A DNA stretch of 64,000 nucleotides from Bosea sp. F3-2 (GTDB taxonomy: Bacteria; Pseudomonadota; Alphaproteobacteria; Rhizobiales; Beijerinckiaceae), in assembly GCF_008253865.1 (NCBI RefSeq), contig NZ_CP042332.1:186001-250000 (forward strand), written 5' to 3'. Below the pieces are notes generated by a model, which searched no databases, was not told the origin of the DNA, and saw only the letters and a program-made list of their open reading frames with translations. Position numbers and translations under genes: made by a program. Positions 25,865 through 34,981 of this stretch are shown piece by piece; the stretch's first letter is position 1, and every line of letters begins with the position of its first letter.

Positions 25865-27379
25865 TTGAGGTTCGAGAACGGAACTACACTCATGAGCGCG
25901 ACGACATGTGAAGCCGGGGCCCCTACGACTATGGTCCGGGAAGGTGACGACCCGCCCGAGCCTCGGCGCTGGACGACGTTCGTGATCCTGCTCGTCGGCG
26001 CGTTCCTGCCGCCGCTCGACTTCTTCATCGTCAATGTGGCGCTGCCCTCGATCCGGGGGGATTTGGGGGCCTCTTCCTCCGCCGAGCAGCTCGTCATTTC
26101 TTCCTATGCCGCGCTGTATGCCGTGACGCTGACAACCGGTGGGCGGCTTGGCGATCTGTTCGGTCGCGGCCGTGTGTTCTTTCTCGGCCTGATCGGCTTT
26201 GCCGCCGCCTCGACGCTGTGCGGCTTTGCCTGGTCGCCTTGGGTGCTGGTAGCCGGGCGCGTATTGCAGGGCGTAACGGCCGCCGTGATGGCGCCCCAGG
26301 CGCTCGCTTCTGTGCAGGCGATTTTCCCGGAGAGGGAGAAGCCGCTCGCCCTCAGCATCTATGGTGCGATCTTCGGTTTGGCCGCGGTGGTAGGGCAGGC
26401 ATTGGGCGGCGTCCTGATCTCGCTGGATCTTATGGGGCTGGGGTGGCGGGCGATCTTCCTGATCAACCTGCCGGTGGCGATGCTCGTCCTGCTGTTCGGC
26501 ATTCCTCTGCTGAAAGAGACGCGCGCGCGCGTCGCACGCCGGTTGGATCTCGGTGGCATGGCGCTCTCGATGCTGACGCTCGGTGCGCTGCTCGTGCCGC
26601 TGATCGAGGGGCGCGAAGCTGGGTGGCCGCTCTGGTCCTGGCTGTCGCTCGTCGGGGTGCCGCTGCTGGCGTGGCTCTTCTGGCGTTATGAGACCCGGCT
26701 GGCACGAGCGGACGGTGCCCCCCTGCTCGACCCGGTCGCCTTGCGGACACCGGGACTGGGCCACGCGCTGCTGATCGCGCTGTTGTTCTATTCGATCGGC
26801 AGCTTTTTCCAGCTGTTCTCTACCTATTTGCAGGACGCGCTGCATGTGACTGCGCTGCAGGCGGGCCTCGTCTTCCTGCCGTTTGGTGCCGGATTCCTGC
26901 TCGGGCCGCTGTCGACGCCCTTTCTCCGACGGTTCTGCGGCGCCTATGTCAATCCGATCGGCATGGGGCTGGAAGTTGTCGGGTTCTTGGGTCTCGCCGG
27001 GCTCATCGCGGCGACATTGACCGGCGTGCATCCCGCACCGATGCCGCTTGCCGCCCTCCTGTTCGTCATCGGTTTTGGGCAAGGGCTCGCGCTGCCGACC
27101 CTGATGCGGATGGTGACAGGCCGGGTCGCGCCGGCCCTTTCCGGCATGATCGCCGGCATCGCCAGCTCGACTCTCCAAGTCAGCACCGCGCTCAGCGTCG
27201 CCGTGATCGGTGGGATCTTCTACGAGGTGTTGGGTGCGCGAACCGATCCGGCTGCCATCACGCAGGCGCTCATCGTCGCCGTCCTTTGCATCGCCTTCTG
27301 TCTCGCCGGAAGCGCAGCTCTGAGCATCACGCTCGTCCGGCTGCCTCCTCCGCGCGACGAGGCGCAGGGGCTGGTTTGA
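25865..27379 (+). CDS. DHA2-family MFS drug-efflux-type transporter
   Basis: The protein has about 504 residues from a TTG at 25865 preceded by GGAGG at a good distance. An ATG at 25892 would shorten it by nine residues. Many membrane segments are visible, with a DHA2-type N-terminus (LPPLDFFIVNVALPSI), motif A GGRLGDLFGRGRV and a long second half consistent with 14 segments. Members export drugs, dyes or toxic metabolites by proton antiport. Co-transcription with an SDR suggests detoxification and export of a reactive compound. Confidence 0.9.
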   Translation: MRFENGTTLMSATTCEAGAPTTMVREGDDPPEPRRWTTFVILLVGAFLPPLDFFIVNVALPSIRGDLGASSSAEQLVISSYAALYAVTLTTGGRLGDLFGRGRVFFLGLIGFAAASTLCGFAWSPWVLVAGRVLQGVTAAVMAPQALASVQAIFPEREKPLALSIYGAIFGLAAVVGQALGGVLISLDLMGLGWRAIFLINLPVAMLVLLFGIPLLKETRARVARRLDLGGMALSMLTLGALLVPLIEGREAGWPLWSWLSLVGVPLLAWLFWRYETRLARADGAPLLDPVALRTPGLGHALLIALLFYSIGSFFQLFSTYLQDALHVTALQAGLVFLPFGAGFLLGPLSTPFLRRFCGAYVNPIGMGLEVVGFLGLAGLIAATLTGVHPAPMPLAALLFVIGFGQGLALPTLMRMVTGRVAPALSGMIAGIASSTLQVSTALSVAVIGGIFYEVLGARTDPAAITQALIVAVLCIAFCLAGSAALSITLVRLPPPRDEAQGLV

Positions 27380-27525
27380 GACCCCCTCCACGGCGCATGC
27401 CCAGAGGCGCTTATCGCCAATCACGAAGGCTCCACCGGAGCCGAGAACCGGCACGCCTGCACAAACCGCGACGCCCATCGACCGGGGTCATCTATCGTAC
27501 CAGATCAGAAAACAGGACAGCCTTC

Positions 27526-27999
27526 ATGTTTGGAATTTCGCCGCTCGGCTGGGTGCATACGCTTGGCAGCCTGCCTGCCATTCCGCTCGCCATCTACATG
27601 TTTGCCCGACACGGCCGGATCGTGCCGCGATCTGTGCCCGGCGCCCTTTATTTCGTTTCGATGCTCATCGGCGCGACAACGGTGTTTCTGGTTGCCCGTG
27701 AGCCAATAAGCTACGGCATCGGCGCGGCGACGATCCTGTTGCTGCTCGCCGGCTACGGCGTCGGGCACATTTCTCGTTTCGGCCGTGGCGCCACATACCT
27801 CGAAACGATCTTCCTAAGCCTTACGGCATTTCTTCTCATGGTGCCGAGCGTCAGCGAAACGCTTCGTCGCGTCCCGGATGGCCATCCCCTGGTTACCGAT
27901 CCGAAGTCACCGCTCCTCCAGGGCGCCCTGGCCAGCCTCTTCGTCATGCTCATCATCGGCTTGACCACTCAGATCGTTCATTTGCGCAGACAGAGCTGA
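27526..27999 (+). CDS. Small hypothetical membrane protein
   Basis: The protein has 157 residues with four probable membrane segments (around 8-25, 40-58, 64-80 and 132-150). I do not recognise a named family. The start at 27526 is chosen because upstream sequence in the frame is arginine-rich high-GC extension. It lies 146 bases after the DHA2 pump on the same strand and may be part of that unit. It has no visible catalytic motif. Confidence 0.65.
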   Translation: MFGISPLGWVHTLGSLPAIPLAIYMFARHGRIVPRSVPGALYFVSMLIGATTVFLVAREPISYGIGAATILLLLAGYGVGHISRFGRGATYLETIFLSLTAFLLMVPSVSETLRRVPDGHPLVTDPKSPLLQGALASLFVMLIIGLTTQIVHLRRQS

Positions 28000-28166
28000 C
28001 TCGGGACAGGCTCCTCACCAAGCAGGATGGCCGCCAAGTGAATGGGCATATGGACGTGCGCCGACGGCGGTACGCAGCCAGGATTTGCTAGCAATCCCGT
28101 TCGGCTGAAGGCGTTCCACCTCGCGCCACGAACCCACCTAGCCCTAGTAGTACCGCGTCAAGGGCC

Positions 28167-28209
28167 GACGTCCGCTCCTCGGCGATAAACCAATGTCCGC
28201 AACTGGCGC
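28167..28209 (+). repeat. Dispersed 43-bp repeat, full copy
   Basis: The left half GACGTCCGCTCCTCGGCGAT and right half CCAATGTCCGCAACTGGCGC are both present. The right half is almost identical to the piece at 23853-23872. Confidence 0.75.
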
Positions 28210-28262
28210 CGAGCGATGGAGCGGATGAGCTATGGTGGTTTCGGATGCGGCATCCCGATGGA

Positions 28263-28405
28263 GGATGCGTCATGGTTGTCGAAGCTCAACCGATCTATCA
28301 GCATCCGGCCTGGATACCGGACGCATCATAGGCCCGAAACTGCCGCTGAAGCCGCGCCACATCTGAGCCATCCGGACACGGCTACAGCACGACCGGCGCG
28401 TAGTT
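28263..28405 (+). pseudogene. Remnant of a tyrosine-type integrase N-terminus
   Basis: One frame reads IYQHPAWIPDAS. A second frame then reads GRIIGPKLPLKPRHI, an in-frame stop and AIRTRLQHDRR. This order matches the start of a family of site-specific integrases (GRIIG, PLKPKHIW, AIRTRLQ). The frameshift, the Trp-to-stop change and the loss of everything downstream show that it is dead. Confidence 0.5.
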
Positions 28406-28651
28406 TCCGCTCATCTGAGGGCCGACATCACTATTGGGGTTCTTGAGAAGCGGACCGATCTCGCAGCGCTTGTCGTACCATCATCCGGTGCTCGGCACGA
28501 TTGCTTCGATGGTTCGGTGCTCGCCGTTTTTTGGAAGTGCGCGAAAAGGCGCGGCGTCGCATACGAAGCCGTTGATCTAAAACAGCGGCTGTCAAGATGA
28601 CATGCCGAGCGAGATGCCGTTATCGCGAACTGGGCGCAGCGTGCAGGAGAC

Positions 28652-28690
28652 GCACGTCGTGCACTTTATATAGATAAAAGCTATATTAAG
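28652..28690. promoter_or_regulatory. Palindrome plus AT-rich patch upstream of the aromatic cluster
   Basis: GCACG-T-CGTGC is an 11-base palindrome at 28652-28662. It is followed by an AT-rich segment containing ATATAG and CTATAT arms at 28668-28686. It stands out against the GC-rich surroundings and lies about 80 bases before the first gene of the cluster. Confidence 0.35.
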
Positions 28691-28770
28691 CTGCGCAATC
28701 ATTATTATTAATGGGCTGTTTCCGCTGTCACCATCTCTCGCGTCAGTGAGATGCGGAGCGCGAAGACGGC

Positions 28771-29754
28771 ATGCGACAGGCGCCCATAGCGGTATCGGGG
28801 CGGTTGCGACGAGGCGGGCCTGCGAGCGCCGGCCTGCACATCATCGGCGCATTCCCAGGGATGGATTCCAGGACGGCGCTGACGCTGCAGGGGGATGAAC
28901 TGGCGGGGCTGCTGTCGACCGTTTCGGACGGCCGCGTGCACCACCCCGCAGACATCGCGGGATCGTCTGAGGACCGATCGCTCGAAACCAGCCCCGAGTC
29001 CTACCCTGCTTGGCGGGCTGCCTCGCTGGCCGCCTTCTCCGAGCTCAAGGCGCAAGGCCTCCTCCCGAGGGAGGCCAGGCTGCAGACGAGCGTCCCAGTC
29101 ACCATGGGAAACTCCGGGTCGCCCGGCCAGTCTGGCGAAGCTGAAGCCGAGACCAGCGTTAACAGCGCACTTCCGGCGCATATTGCTCGCATTGCCGCAG
29201 CCTTGCCGGCCGCCGAATGTGCGATCCAGCTCGAATTGCCTTATGCGGCTCTGAGCGAGGCGACCCGGGCGTCGACTGACGCCGATGCGGCAACCGGGCG
29301 TGCCGCTTTCGTGGCCGAGGCGCTGCGCGTCATCGAGGCAGTGCCCGGAGACGTAGAACTTTCCCTGCATTTCGATTGTCGCGACGGCGCGCGCTTCACC
29401 ATGACGCCGAGCGATGCCGAGGTCATGGCCGAGCTCGCGCGGGAGATACTCGCTCGCGCCTCTCGACCGGTCGATCTGATCCATATCCCCGTGCCGTTGC
29501 GCCACGAGAGCGACGCGTTCTTCAGCGGCCTGGCCTCGCTTGAGCCGCCGCCGGCGACGCGACTTTGCCTGGGATTGATCCATCTGTCCGACGGGCTGGA
29601 AGGCGCGCGGCGACGCATCGATCTGGCTCGCCGCCATCTCGCGACATTCGCGATTGCGGCGCGCAGCGGCTTTGCCGCGCGGCCGCCGGACGCGATCAGG
29701 CCGTTTCTGCGGCTCCATGCCGAGGTCGCACGCGAAATGGCCGCACTATCCTGA
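28771..29754 (+). CDS. MetE-like (cobalamin-independent methionine synthase fold) protein of unknown function
   Basis: The 327-residue protein is not confidently assigned. Its second half (LPAAECAIQLELPYAAL, DVELSLHFDCRDGARF, RLCLGLIHLSDGLEGARRRIDLAR and IAARSGFAAR) resembles the barrel of MetE/UROD-superfamily proteins. The usual zinc-ligand Cys of the QCGF element would be Ser here, so methionine synthase activity is unlikely. It stands 15 bases before a cupin gene at the head of an aromatic meta-cleavage cluster and may act on a ring-cleavage or demethylation intermediate. The start is uncertain. Confidence 0.5.
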   Translation: MRQAPIAVSGRLRRGGPASAGLHIIGAFPGMDSRTALTLQGDELAGLLSTVSDGRVHHPADIAGSSEDRSLETSPESYPAWRAASLAAFSELKAQGLLPREARLQTSVPVTMGNSGSPGQSGEAEAETSVNSALPAHIARIAAALPAAECAIQLELPYAALSEATRASTDADAATGRAAFVAEALRVIEAVPGDVELSLHFDCRDGARFTMTPSDAEVMAELAREILARASRPVDLIHIPVPLRHESDAFFSGLASLEPPPATRLCLGLIHLSDGLEGARRRIDLARRHLATFAIAARSGFAARPPDAIRPFLRLHAEVAREMAALS

Positions 29755-29769
29755 ATTCGGGAGGACAAC

Positions 29770-30156
29770 ATGACAGAAAAAACGGCCGTCAAGGCCTATC
29801 ACTGGGATGACATTCCCTCGCGAGAGCTCAAGCCCGGCATCATCCAGCGCGGCTTTCGCAGCGATGGTGTACTGGTCACTTACAACTACCTCGAGCCGGG
29901 CTGCCAAGGCTCGCCCCATAGCCACCCGTTCGATCAGATTTTCATGATCGTCCAGGGCCGGGTGAAGCTCCATGTCGAGGATCAGCTCTTCGATTGCCCG
30001 GCGGGAACCGTGATCCGCATCCCGGCGCATCACGTCCACTATGTCGAACCGCCGGCGCCGGAAGACGGCACGGCAATCAATGTCGATATCTTTGGCCCCG
30101 TGCGCGAGGATTACCTGCCGATCGTCGCCTATCAGGGCGACGAGTTCTCGCGCTGA
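29770..30156 (+). CDS. Single-domain cupin protein
   Basis: The 128-residue cupin has motif 1 SPHSHPFDQIFMIVQG (metal-type histidines and a glutamine in the usual glutamate place) and motif 2 HHVHYVEPP. GGGAGG is well placed before the ATG. Cupins of this size often act as isomerases, dioxygenases or metabolite-binding partners in aromatic catabolism. The neighbouring extradiol dioxygenase and monooxygenase support a catabolic role, but the reaction is not known. Confidence 0.8.
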   Translation: MTEKTAVKAYHWDDIPSRELKPGIIQRGFRSDGVLVTYNYLEPGCQGSPHSHPFDQIFMIVQGRVKLHVEDQLFDCPAGTVIRIPAHHVHYVEPPAPEDGTAINVDIFGPVREDYLPIVAYQGDEFSR

Positions 30157-30166
30157 AGCCGCCGAC

Positions 30167-31096
30167 ATGGCGACGGCGATGAGAACGACGATCAGCGGCG
30201 TGAGGAGCGTCGAACTCGAACTCGCGGATCCCGAGCGGGCCGCCTGCTTCTACACGGATGTCTGGCACCTGACCGAGGTCGCACGCGTGGGCGAAACGAT
30301 CTATCTGCGCGGGACGGCGGGGTTTCATCATATCCTTGCTCTGCGTGCGAGCCACGGCCCGGCCCGTGTCGGCCGGGTGGTCTACGAGGCGCGAACACCA
30401 GCCATCGTCGATGCGCTTCACGCGCGGTTGGCGGCGGACGGCGTGACGCAGCTGGAAGTCCCCGGCGAGCTCGACGGAGTCGATGGCGGCTACGGCTTCG
30501 GCCTCGCCGATCCGAGCGGGCGTCGCCTGGCGATCGTCGCCGACGCGGCGCGGCACCCGGATGACGAACGGCGTCCCGACCGGCCCTACAAGATCGCCCA
30601 TGTCAACTTCAACGATCCTGCGGCCGATCGCTTGACGGAATTCTATGTCCAGTGCCTCGGGATGAAGCTGGTCGACCGCGCGGGGCGACAGGCCTTCCTC
30701 AACGCCGACTCACCCGACCACAGCTCGATTGTGATCTGCCAGGCCGAAGCGAACACGCTCAACCATATCTCCTTCGAGATGGCGGACCTCGATTCCGTCA
30801 TGCGGGGCGCCGGCCGCATGATCGACGCCGGCCATCCCATCGAATGGGGCGTGGGGCGCCATGGCTGCGCCGATAATGTCTTCGCGTATTTCGCCGGACC
30901 GGAGGAAATCCCGCTCGAATATACCTCCGACGTCCTGCAGATCGACGAAACCTATCCCTATAACGGCCCCGAGTATTGGGCCTGGCCCGCGGGCCGTCTC
31001 GATCGATGGGGCGTGACGCCTCCTCACACCAAACGCTGGAAACGCATCCAGAGCCTCTTCGCATTCCGCAGCGGCGACTACCGGCTGCGCGGCTGA
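30167..31096 (+). CDS. Two-domain extradiol ring-cleavage dioxygenase (VOC family)
   Basis: The protein has 309 residues in two VOC modules. The C-terminal module holds the iron triad H145 (IAHVNF), H200 (LNHISFEM) and E251 (PLEYTSD), at nearly the same places as H146, H210 and E260 of BphC. A further histidine near 232 (GRHGCADN) may be the acid-base residue. It should cleave a catechol-type ring next to the hydroxyl pair. The ATG at 30167 gives four residues before a second possible start at 30179. It is the core enzyme of this cluster. Confidence 0.87.
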   Translation: MATAMRTTISGVRSVELELADPERAACFYTDVWHLTEVARVGETIYLRGTAGFHHILALRASHGPARVGRVVYEARTPAIVDALHARLAADGVTQLEVPGELDGVDGGYGFGLADPSGRRLAIVADAARHPDDERRPDRPYKIAHVNFNDPAADRLTEFYVQCLGMKLVDRAGRQAFLNADSPDHSSIVICQAEANTLNHISFEMADLDSVMRGAGRMIDAGHPIEWGVGRHGCADNVFAYFAGPEEIPLEYTSDVLQIDETYPYNGPEYWAWPAGRLDRWGVTPPHTKRWKRIQSLFAFRSGDYRLRG

Positions 31097-31145
31097 TCAC
31101 CTGTCGGGCGCAAGATCCGACGGACAAAAACCAAACGAGGAAACC

Positions 31146-32498
31146 ATGGAAACTCCATCGAGGATATCGATCGACGCATTGATCGATACGCAGAGCATCG
31201 GCGGCTACAGGCTCGCCGTCTTCGCACTCGCCGTCATGCTCGCGATGCTGGACGGGATCGACAACGTCACGCTCGGTCTCGCCGCCCCTGCCTTGTCGGC
31301 GGAACTCGGCATCGCGCGCTCCGAACTCGCCTCTGTCTTCACCGCGACCTTGGTCGGGCTGACTGTCGGGGCCTTCGCGCTCGGCTATGCCGGGGATCGC
31401 TGGGGCCGGCGGCCCTGCACCATCGCCTGCGTCGCATTGTTCGGCGCGTTCACGCTCGCCGTCCCCTTCGCACAAGACATCAATCATCTCATCGTCTTCC
31501 GGGCGCTCGCAGGCGTCGGCATCGGCGGGCTGCTCCCCAATATCTGCGCGCTCGTCGCCGAATTCGCGCCGTCCCGGCATCGTCAGACGGGTGTCCTCGT
31601 CGTCAGCGGCGGCATCGCGGCCGGGGCGATGCTCGGCGGCGTCCTGAGCGCGATGCTCGAGCCCGCATTCGGCTGGCGGGCGCTCTTCTTCGTCGCCGGG
31701 GGGGCCACGCTCGTGGCCCTGATCGCGACATGGCTCGGCCTGCCCGAATCCGTGCGCTTCCTGCTGGCTCGACGTGGCGACGAGGAGCGTGTCGCCGCTC
31801 TTCTGCGCCGCATTGCGCCACAGGCCCCGTTGCCGCCCGATGCCCGTTTCACGATGGCCGACCTGGGCGGTCGGGTGTCGCTGGGCCGGCTGTTCGGCGA
31901 CGGGCTCGCCGCGACCACGATCCTCCTTTGGGTGAGCTATGCGACCGTGCTGGCGGTGATGTACCTGCTGTTCCAGTGGCTGCCGACGCTGGCGCGCGAT
32001 TTCGGCTTCTCCCAGCAACAGGCGATCTTCGCCGCGACGGCTTTCAACCTGGGCGGAATGCTCGGCTCCGTGCTTCTCGGCCCCTTGGCCGCGCGCTGGG
32101 GCACCTATCGCGTCGCGACGGTCAACTTCCTCCTGATCGCGCCATTCGTTTTTGCGATCGCCCATTCCTCCGGGAGTTCGACGCTGCTCCTCTCGGGCGC
32201 TTTCGCGGCCGGCTGGACGGTGATGGGAGGGCTCGGCCTCGTCAATGCGCTGGCGGCCGAAAGCTACCCGACCGCGGTGCGGGCGACGGGGATCGGTTGG
32301 GCGAGCGGCATCGGACGCCTGGGTTCCGCATTCAGCCCGTCCTTGATCGGCTTGCTGCTTGCGGCCGGTTGGACGGCGCGGGACGTCCTCGAACTGCCGA
32401 TCGCGCCTGCCGTCGTCATGGCGCTCGCCGTGATCGGGATCGGGAGGATGCGTCGCAAGCGCCTTCCAGCCGCAGCGGCTGGTTTCGCCGCAGCCTGA
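31146..32498 (+). CDS. MFS aromatic-acid:proton symporter (AAHS family)
   Basis: The 450-residue transporter has about twelve membrane segments. An acidic pair in segment 1 (MLDGIDNVTLGLAAPAL) is the aromatic-acid symporter signature, and the segment 2-3 loop is GYAGDRWGRRP. It resembles PcaK/MhpT-type importers. A GAGGAAA ribosome site precedes the ATG. It lies 49 bases after the dioxygenase and probably imports the hydroxylated phenylpropanoid or benzoate that the cluster degrades. Confidence 0.9.
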   Translation: METPSRISIDALIDTQSIGGYRLAVFALAVMLAMLDGIDNVTLGLAAPALSAELGIARSELASVFTATLVGLTVGAFALGYAGDRWGRRPCTIACVALFGAFTLAVPFAQDINHLIVFRALAGVGIGGLLPNICALVAEFAPSRHRQTGVLVVSGGIAAGAMLGGVLSAMLEPAFGWRALFFVAGGATLVALIATWLGLPESVRFLLARRGDEERVAALLRRIAPQAPLPPDARFTMADLGGRVSLGRLFGDGLAATTILLWVSYATVLAVMYLLFQWLPTLARDFGFSQQQAIFAATAFNLGGMLGSVLLGPLAARWGTYRVATVNFLLIAPFVFAIAHSSGSSTLLLSGAFAAGWTVMGGLGLVNALAAESYPTAVRATGIGWASGIGRLGSAFSPSLIGLLLAAGWTARDVLELPIAPAVVMALAVIGIGRMRRKRLPAAAAGFAAA

Positions 32499-32514
32499 CC
32501 GGAAAGCGCTTCTC

Positions 32515-33273
32515 ATGCACCAGGTCAGCTCCGTCCCCGCCGCCCCCGCCGGACCGTCGCGTCATATCCTCGCCGGCAGGGCGCAGGGCATTGAAAGCTG
32601 CGAGATCGCACTGCTGCGGCTCGCCGCAGAAGACTCGGGAGATGTTAGGCCGGGCAGTTCCGAAGAGCGGCTGATCTATGTCCTGTCCGGCGCAGTCGAA
32701 ATCTCCTCGGGCGAGCAGTGCGTGACGCTGAGAAAAGGGCACTTTCTCTTCCTGCCCCGTGGGCGATCTCACGAGCTGCGCCAAGAGGGGCCGGACAACG
32801 CTGTGGTGTTGGACATCCGTGCCTTCGTCGCTGGCGCGGCGGCGGCGCCGCCAGCCCCGACCACGCCGCTGACCAAGCTCACGGGACAGGTGTCACCGGA
32901 CGCATTGGTCACTCATCAGGGGCATCTGGCGGAAGGGCGTGCCTTCGAGACGCAAACCCTGATCGACCGCAAGCGCGGTTCGGAGCGGCTGAAGGTCTTC
33001 TTGGCCGCCGTTCAGCCCGGCAGCGGCATGGGCCTGCACATTCATCCCTTCGATCAATTCTACTACATGCTCGATGGCGAGCTGGACCTGCAGATCGGGC
33101 TGGAAACCGGCATCGCCGCAGCCGGACAGCTCGCGCTCTTTCCGGCTGGCATTGTGCACCGCAACCGTAATGCGTCGTCGGCTCCCGCGCTCCAGATCAC
33201 CATCAACGCTCCCGAGGCGTCGGCCGGCGCCCCCAGCGTCTTCGACGTGACTCTCTCCCAGCCCCAACGCTGA
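32515..33273 (+). CDS. Two-domain cupin protein
   Basis: The 252-residue protein has two cupin barrels. The first (around 50-105) reads EERLIYVLSGAVEIS and LPRGRSHEL. The second (around 155-235) reads GMGLHIHPFDQFYYMLDGELDL and FPAGIVHRN with metal-type His residues. It lies 16 bases after the transporter and ten bases before the monooxygenase gene, so it is part of the catabolic operon. Bicupins include gentisate- or quercetinase-like dioxygenases, but the short length does not fit gentisate dioxygenase. Function open. Confidence 0.78.
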   Translation: MHQVSSVPAAPAGPSRHILAGRAQGIESCEIALLRLAAEDSGDVRPGSSEERLIYVLSGAVEISSGEQCVTLRKGHFLFLPRGRSHELRQEGPDNAVVLDIRAFVAGAAAAPPAPTTPLTKLTGQVSPDALVTHQGHLAEGRAFETQTLIDRKRGSERLKVFLAAVQPGSGMGLHIHPFDQFYYMLDGELDLQIGLETGIAAAGQLALFPAGIVHRNRNASSAPALQITINAPEASAGAPSVFDVTLSQPQR

Positions 33274-33283
33274 GAAACCATCG

Positions 33284-34936
33284 ATGCCAGCCGATCCTTC
33301 CAAAACGCACCTTTCCGGCAAAGCGAACGACGTTCAGGTCGTCGTCGTCGGCTTCGGTCCGGCCGGAGCCCTGGCCGCGAACCTTCTCGGCCAAGCCGGC
33401 ATCCGCACCCTTTGCGTCGACCGATCGCGCGAGGTTTACGGCAAGCCTCGCGCGATCGCTCTCGACCATGAGATCCTGCGCATTCTCGACAATATCGGCG
33501 TTGCGGAGGCGGTGTCACCCCACATCGCCCCCTTCGATCTGTCGGAGCATTTCGGCGTCGATGGAGGGCTTCTTCGGCGGATCGGCATGGTCGGGACGCC
33601 CTATCCGCTGGGCTATACCCCCACGATGGTTTTCACCCAGCCGCCTCTGGAAGCGGCGTTGCGGGAGCACGCCCGCCGCTGGCAGAGCCTCGAAGTCCGG
33701 CTCGGCACTCAGGTGACGGCGATCGTGCAGGACGAGCACGGCGTCGCTCTTGAACTCCGCGACGCGGCCGGTTCGGTCGGCCGCGTCACGGCCGATTACG
33801 TGATCGCCTGCGACGGCGCCTCGAGCAGCCTGCGCGGCATGGTCGGCCTGACGCTCGACGACCTCGATTTCGACGAGCCGTGGGTCGTGATCGACCTCAA
33901 GGTCGACGCCGACAAGCTGGGCAGGCTTCCGGCCAACTCGGCCCATTACTGCGAGCCGACCCGTCCGGCGGTCTACATCGTCGGACCGGGCAATCACCGC
34001 CGCTGGGAGATCATGCTTCTGGACGGGGAAGACCCGCGCGAGATGGAGCGGCCCGAACGCGTCTGGCAATTGCTGAGCCGTTGGCTCGGTCCTGACGATG
34101 CCATACTCTGGCGCGCTGCCAGCTATCGCTTTCATGCCCTCGTCTTGCGCGAGTGGGGCCGCGGCAGGGTGTTCTTCGCCGGAGACGCCGCGCATCAGCA
34201 GCCACCGATCCTGGGGCAGGGCATGTGCCAGGGCATGCGGGACGCGACCAACCTCGTCTGGAAACTGCAGGCGGTGATCGCAAGCGAGGCCGATCGGTCC
34301 CTGCTCGACAGCTATGGCGAGGAGCGAAGCCTGCACGTGCGCGAACTGATCGAGCAGATCAAGCAGATCGGCGCCGTGCTGTGCGAGCGCGACCCCGACG
34401 AAGCGCGCAAAAGAGACGCGAGGATCCTCGCTGAGAGCGGAGGCGTGCCCGCGACGATCACAAGGCAGTCGGTGATACCGCCGCTGCGCGCGGGCCTTCT
34501 GTCGGACTCTGCGCGGGACGGCACGGGAAGCCTCTTCCCGCAACCGCGTGTCATGGCTGCGGCAGGAGAGGGCCTGCTCGATCGCGTCTGCGGTACGGGC
34601 TGGCGTCTGGTGATCGATGCGGAATCGCAGCGATGGGAGCAGGATGAGCTTGTGGCTCTTTCGGATGCCTCCCGAGGTCTCGGGATCACGGTTCTTGCTC
34701 TCACGCGCGATGCAGAGTCCGTCTCGCCCGCCATCAGGTCCTTTGGTGAGCGGGATGGCATCCTGGCGGGCTGGTTCGCGGATCACGCCGCATCCGCCGT
34801 CCTGGTCCGTCCGGATCACTACGTCTTCGGAACGGGCGACGCGGCGGTGACCACCCTCGCGCTCATCGCCGAGCTCGGGACCCTATTGAGACCCGCCGCC
34901 GGGGCGCTGCCCAGCCAACGGACCGCCGCGGCCTGA
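33284..34936 (+). CDS. FAD-dependent aromatic hydroxylase (MhpA/PheA-like monooxygenase)
   Basis: The 550-residue flavoprotein has the dinucleotide motif VGFGPAGALAANLL at residues 22-35, the DG motif VIACDGASSSLRGMVGL near 175, the FAD/ribityl GDAAHQQPPILGQGM motif near 297 and a C-terminal thioredoxin-like region. This is the class A monooxygenase plan of MhpA and related phenol hydroxylases, which add a hydroxyl group to make a catechol using NAD(P)H. It would supply the substrate of the extradiol dioxygenase at 30167. The exact aromatic substrate cannot be assigned. Confidence 0.9.
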   Translation: MPADPSKTHLSGKANDVQVVVVGFGPAGALAANLLGQAGIRTLCVDRSREVYGKPRAIALDHEILRILDNIGVAEAVSPHIAPFDLSEHFGVDGGLLRRIGMVGTPYPLGYTPTMVFTQPPLEAALREHARRWQSLEVRLGTQVTAIVQDEHGVALELRDAAGSVGRVTADYVIACDGASSSLRGMVGLTLDDLDFDEPWVVIDLKVDADKLGRLPANSAHYCEPTRPAVYIVGPGNHRRWEIMLLDGEDPREMERPERVWQLLSRWLGPDDAILWRAASYRFHALVLREWGRGRVFFAGDAAHQQPPILGQGMCQGMRDATNLVWKLQAVIASEADRSLLDSYGEERSLHVRELIEQIKQIGAVLCERDPDEARKRDARILAESGGVPATITRQSVIPPLRAGLLSDSARDGTGSLFPQPRVMAAAGEGLLDRVCGTGWRLVIDAESQRWEQDELVALSDASRGLGITVLALTRDAESVSPAIRSFGERDGILAGWFADHAASAVLVRPDHYVFGTGDAAVTTLALIAELGTLLRPAAGALPSQRTAAA

Positions 34937-34981
34937 TCAGCCATAGCTTCACACTATTCACTTCACAAAGAGATCGAGATC

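Larger units (their letters stand above)
28000..28770. other. Gene-free stretch with repeat copy, integrase remnant and AT-rich promoter region
   Basis: No intact gene is supported in this 771-base stretch. It contains a complete dispersed repeat (28167-28209), a decayed integrase fragment (28263-28405), unexplained sequence to about 28640, and then a palindrome next to an AT-rich patch at 28652-28690 that may be the promoter of the aromatic cluster. Confidence 0.6.

Noticed and set aside
25826..27478. 550-codon minus-strand frame opposite the DHA2 transporter
   Set aside because: The translation is low-complexity (Gln, Arg, Glu) and is the usual shadow of a membrane-protein gene in GC-rich DNA.
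28667..28710. AT-rich patch considered as a replication or transfer origin
   Set aside because: No iterons, replication or relaxase gene accompanies it; a promoter is the simpler reading.
30798..32516. 572-codon minus-strand frame opposite the aromatic-acid symporter
   Set aside because: Same pattern as above, with no domain and with real genes on the other strand.
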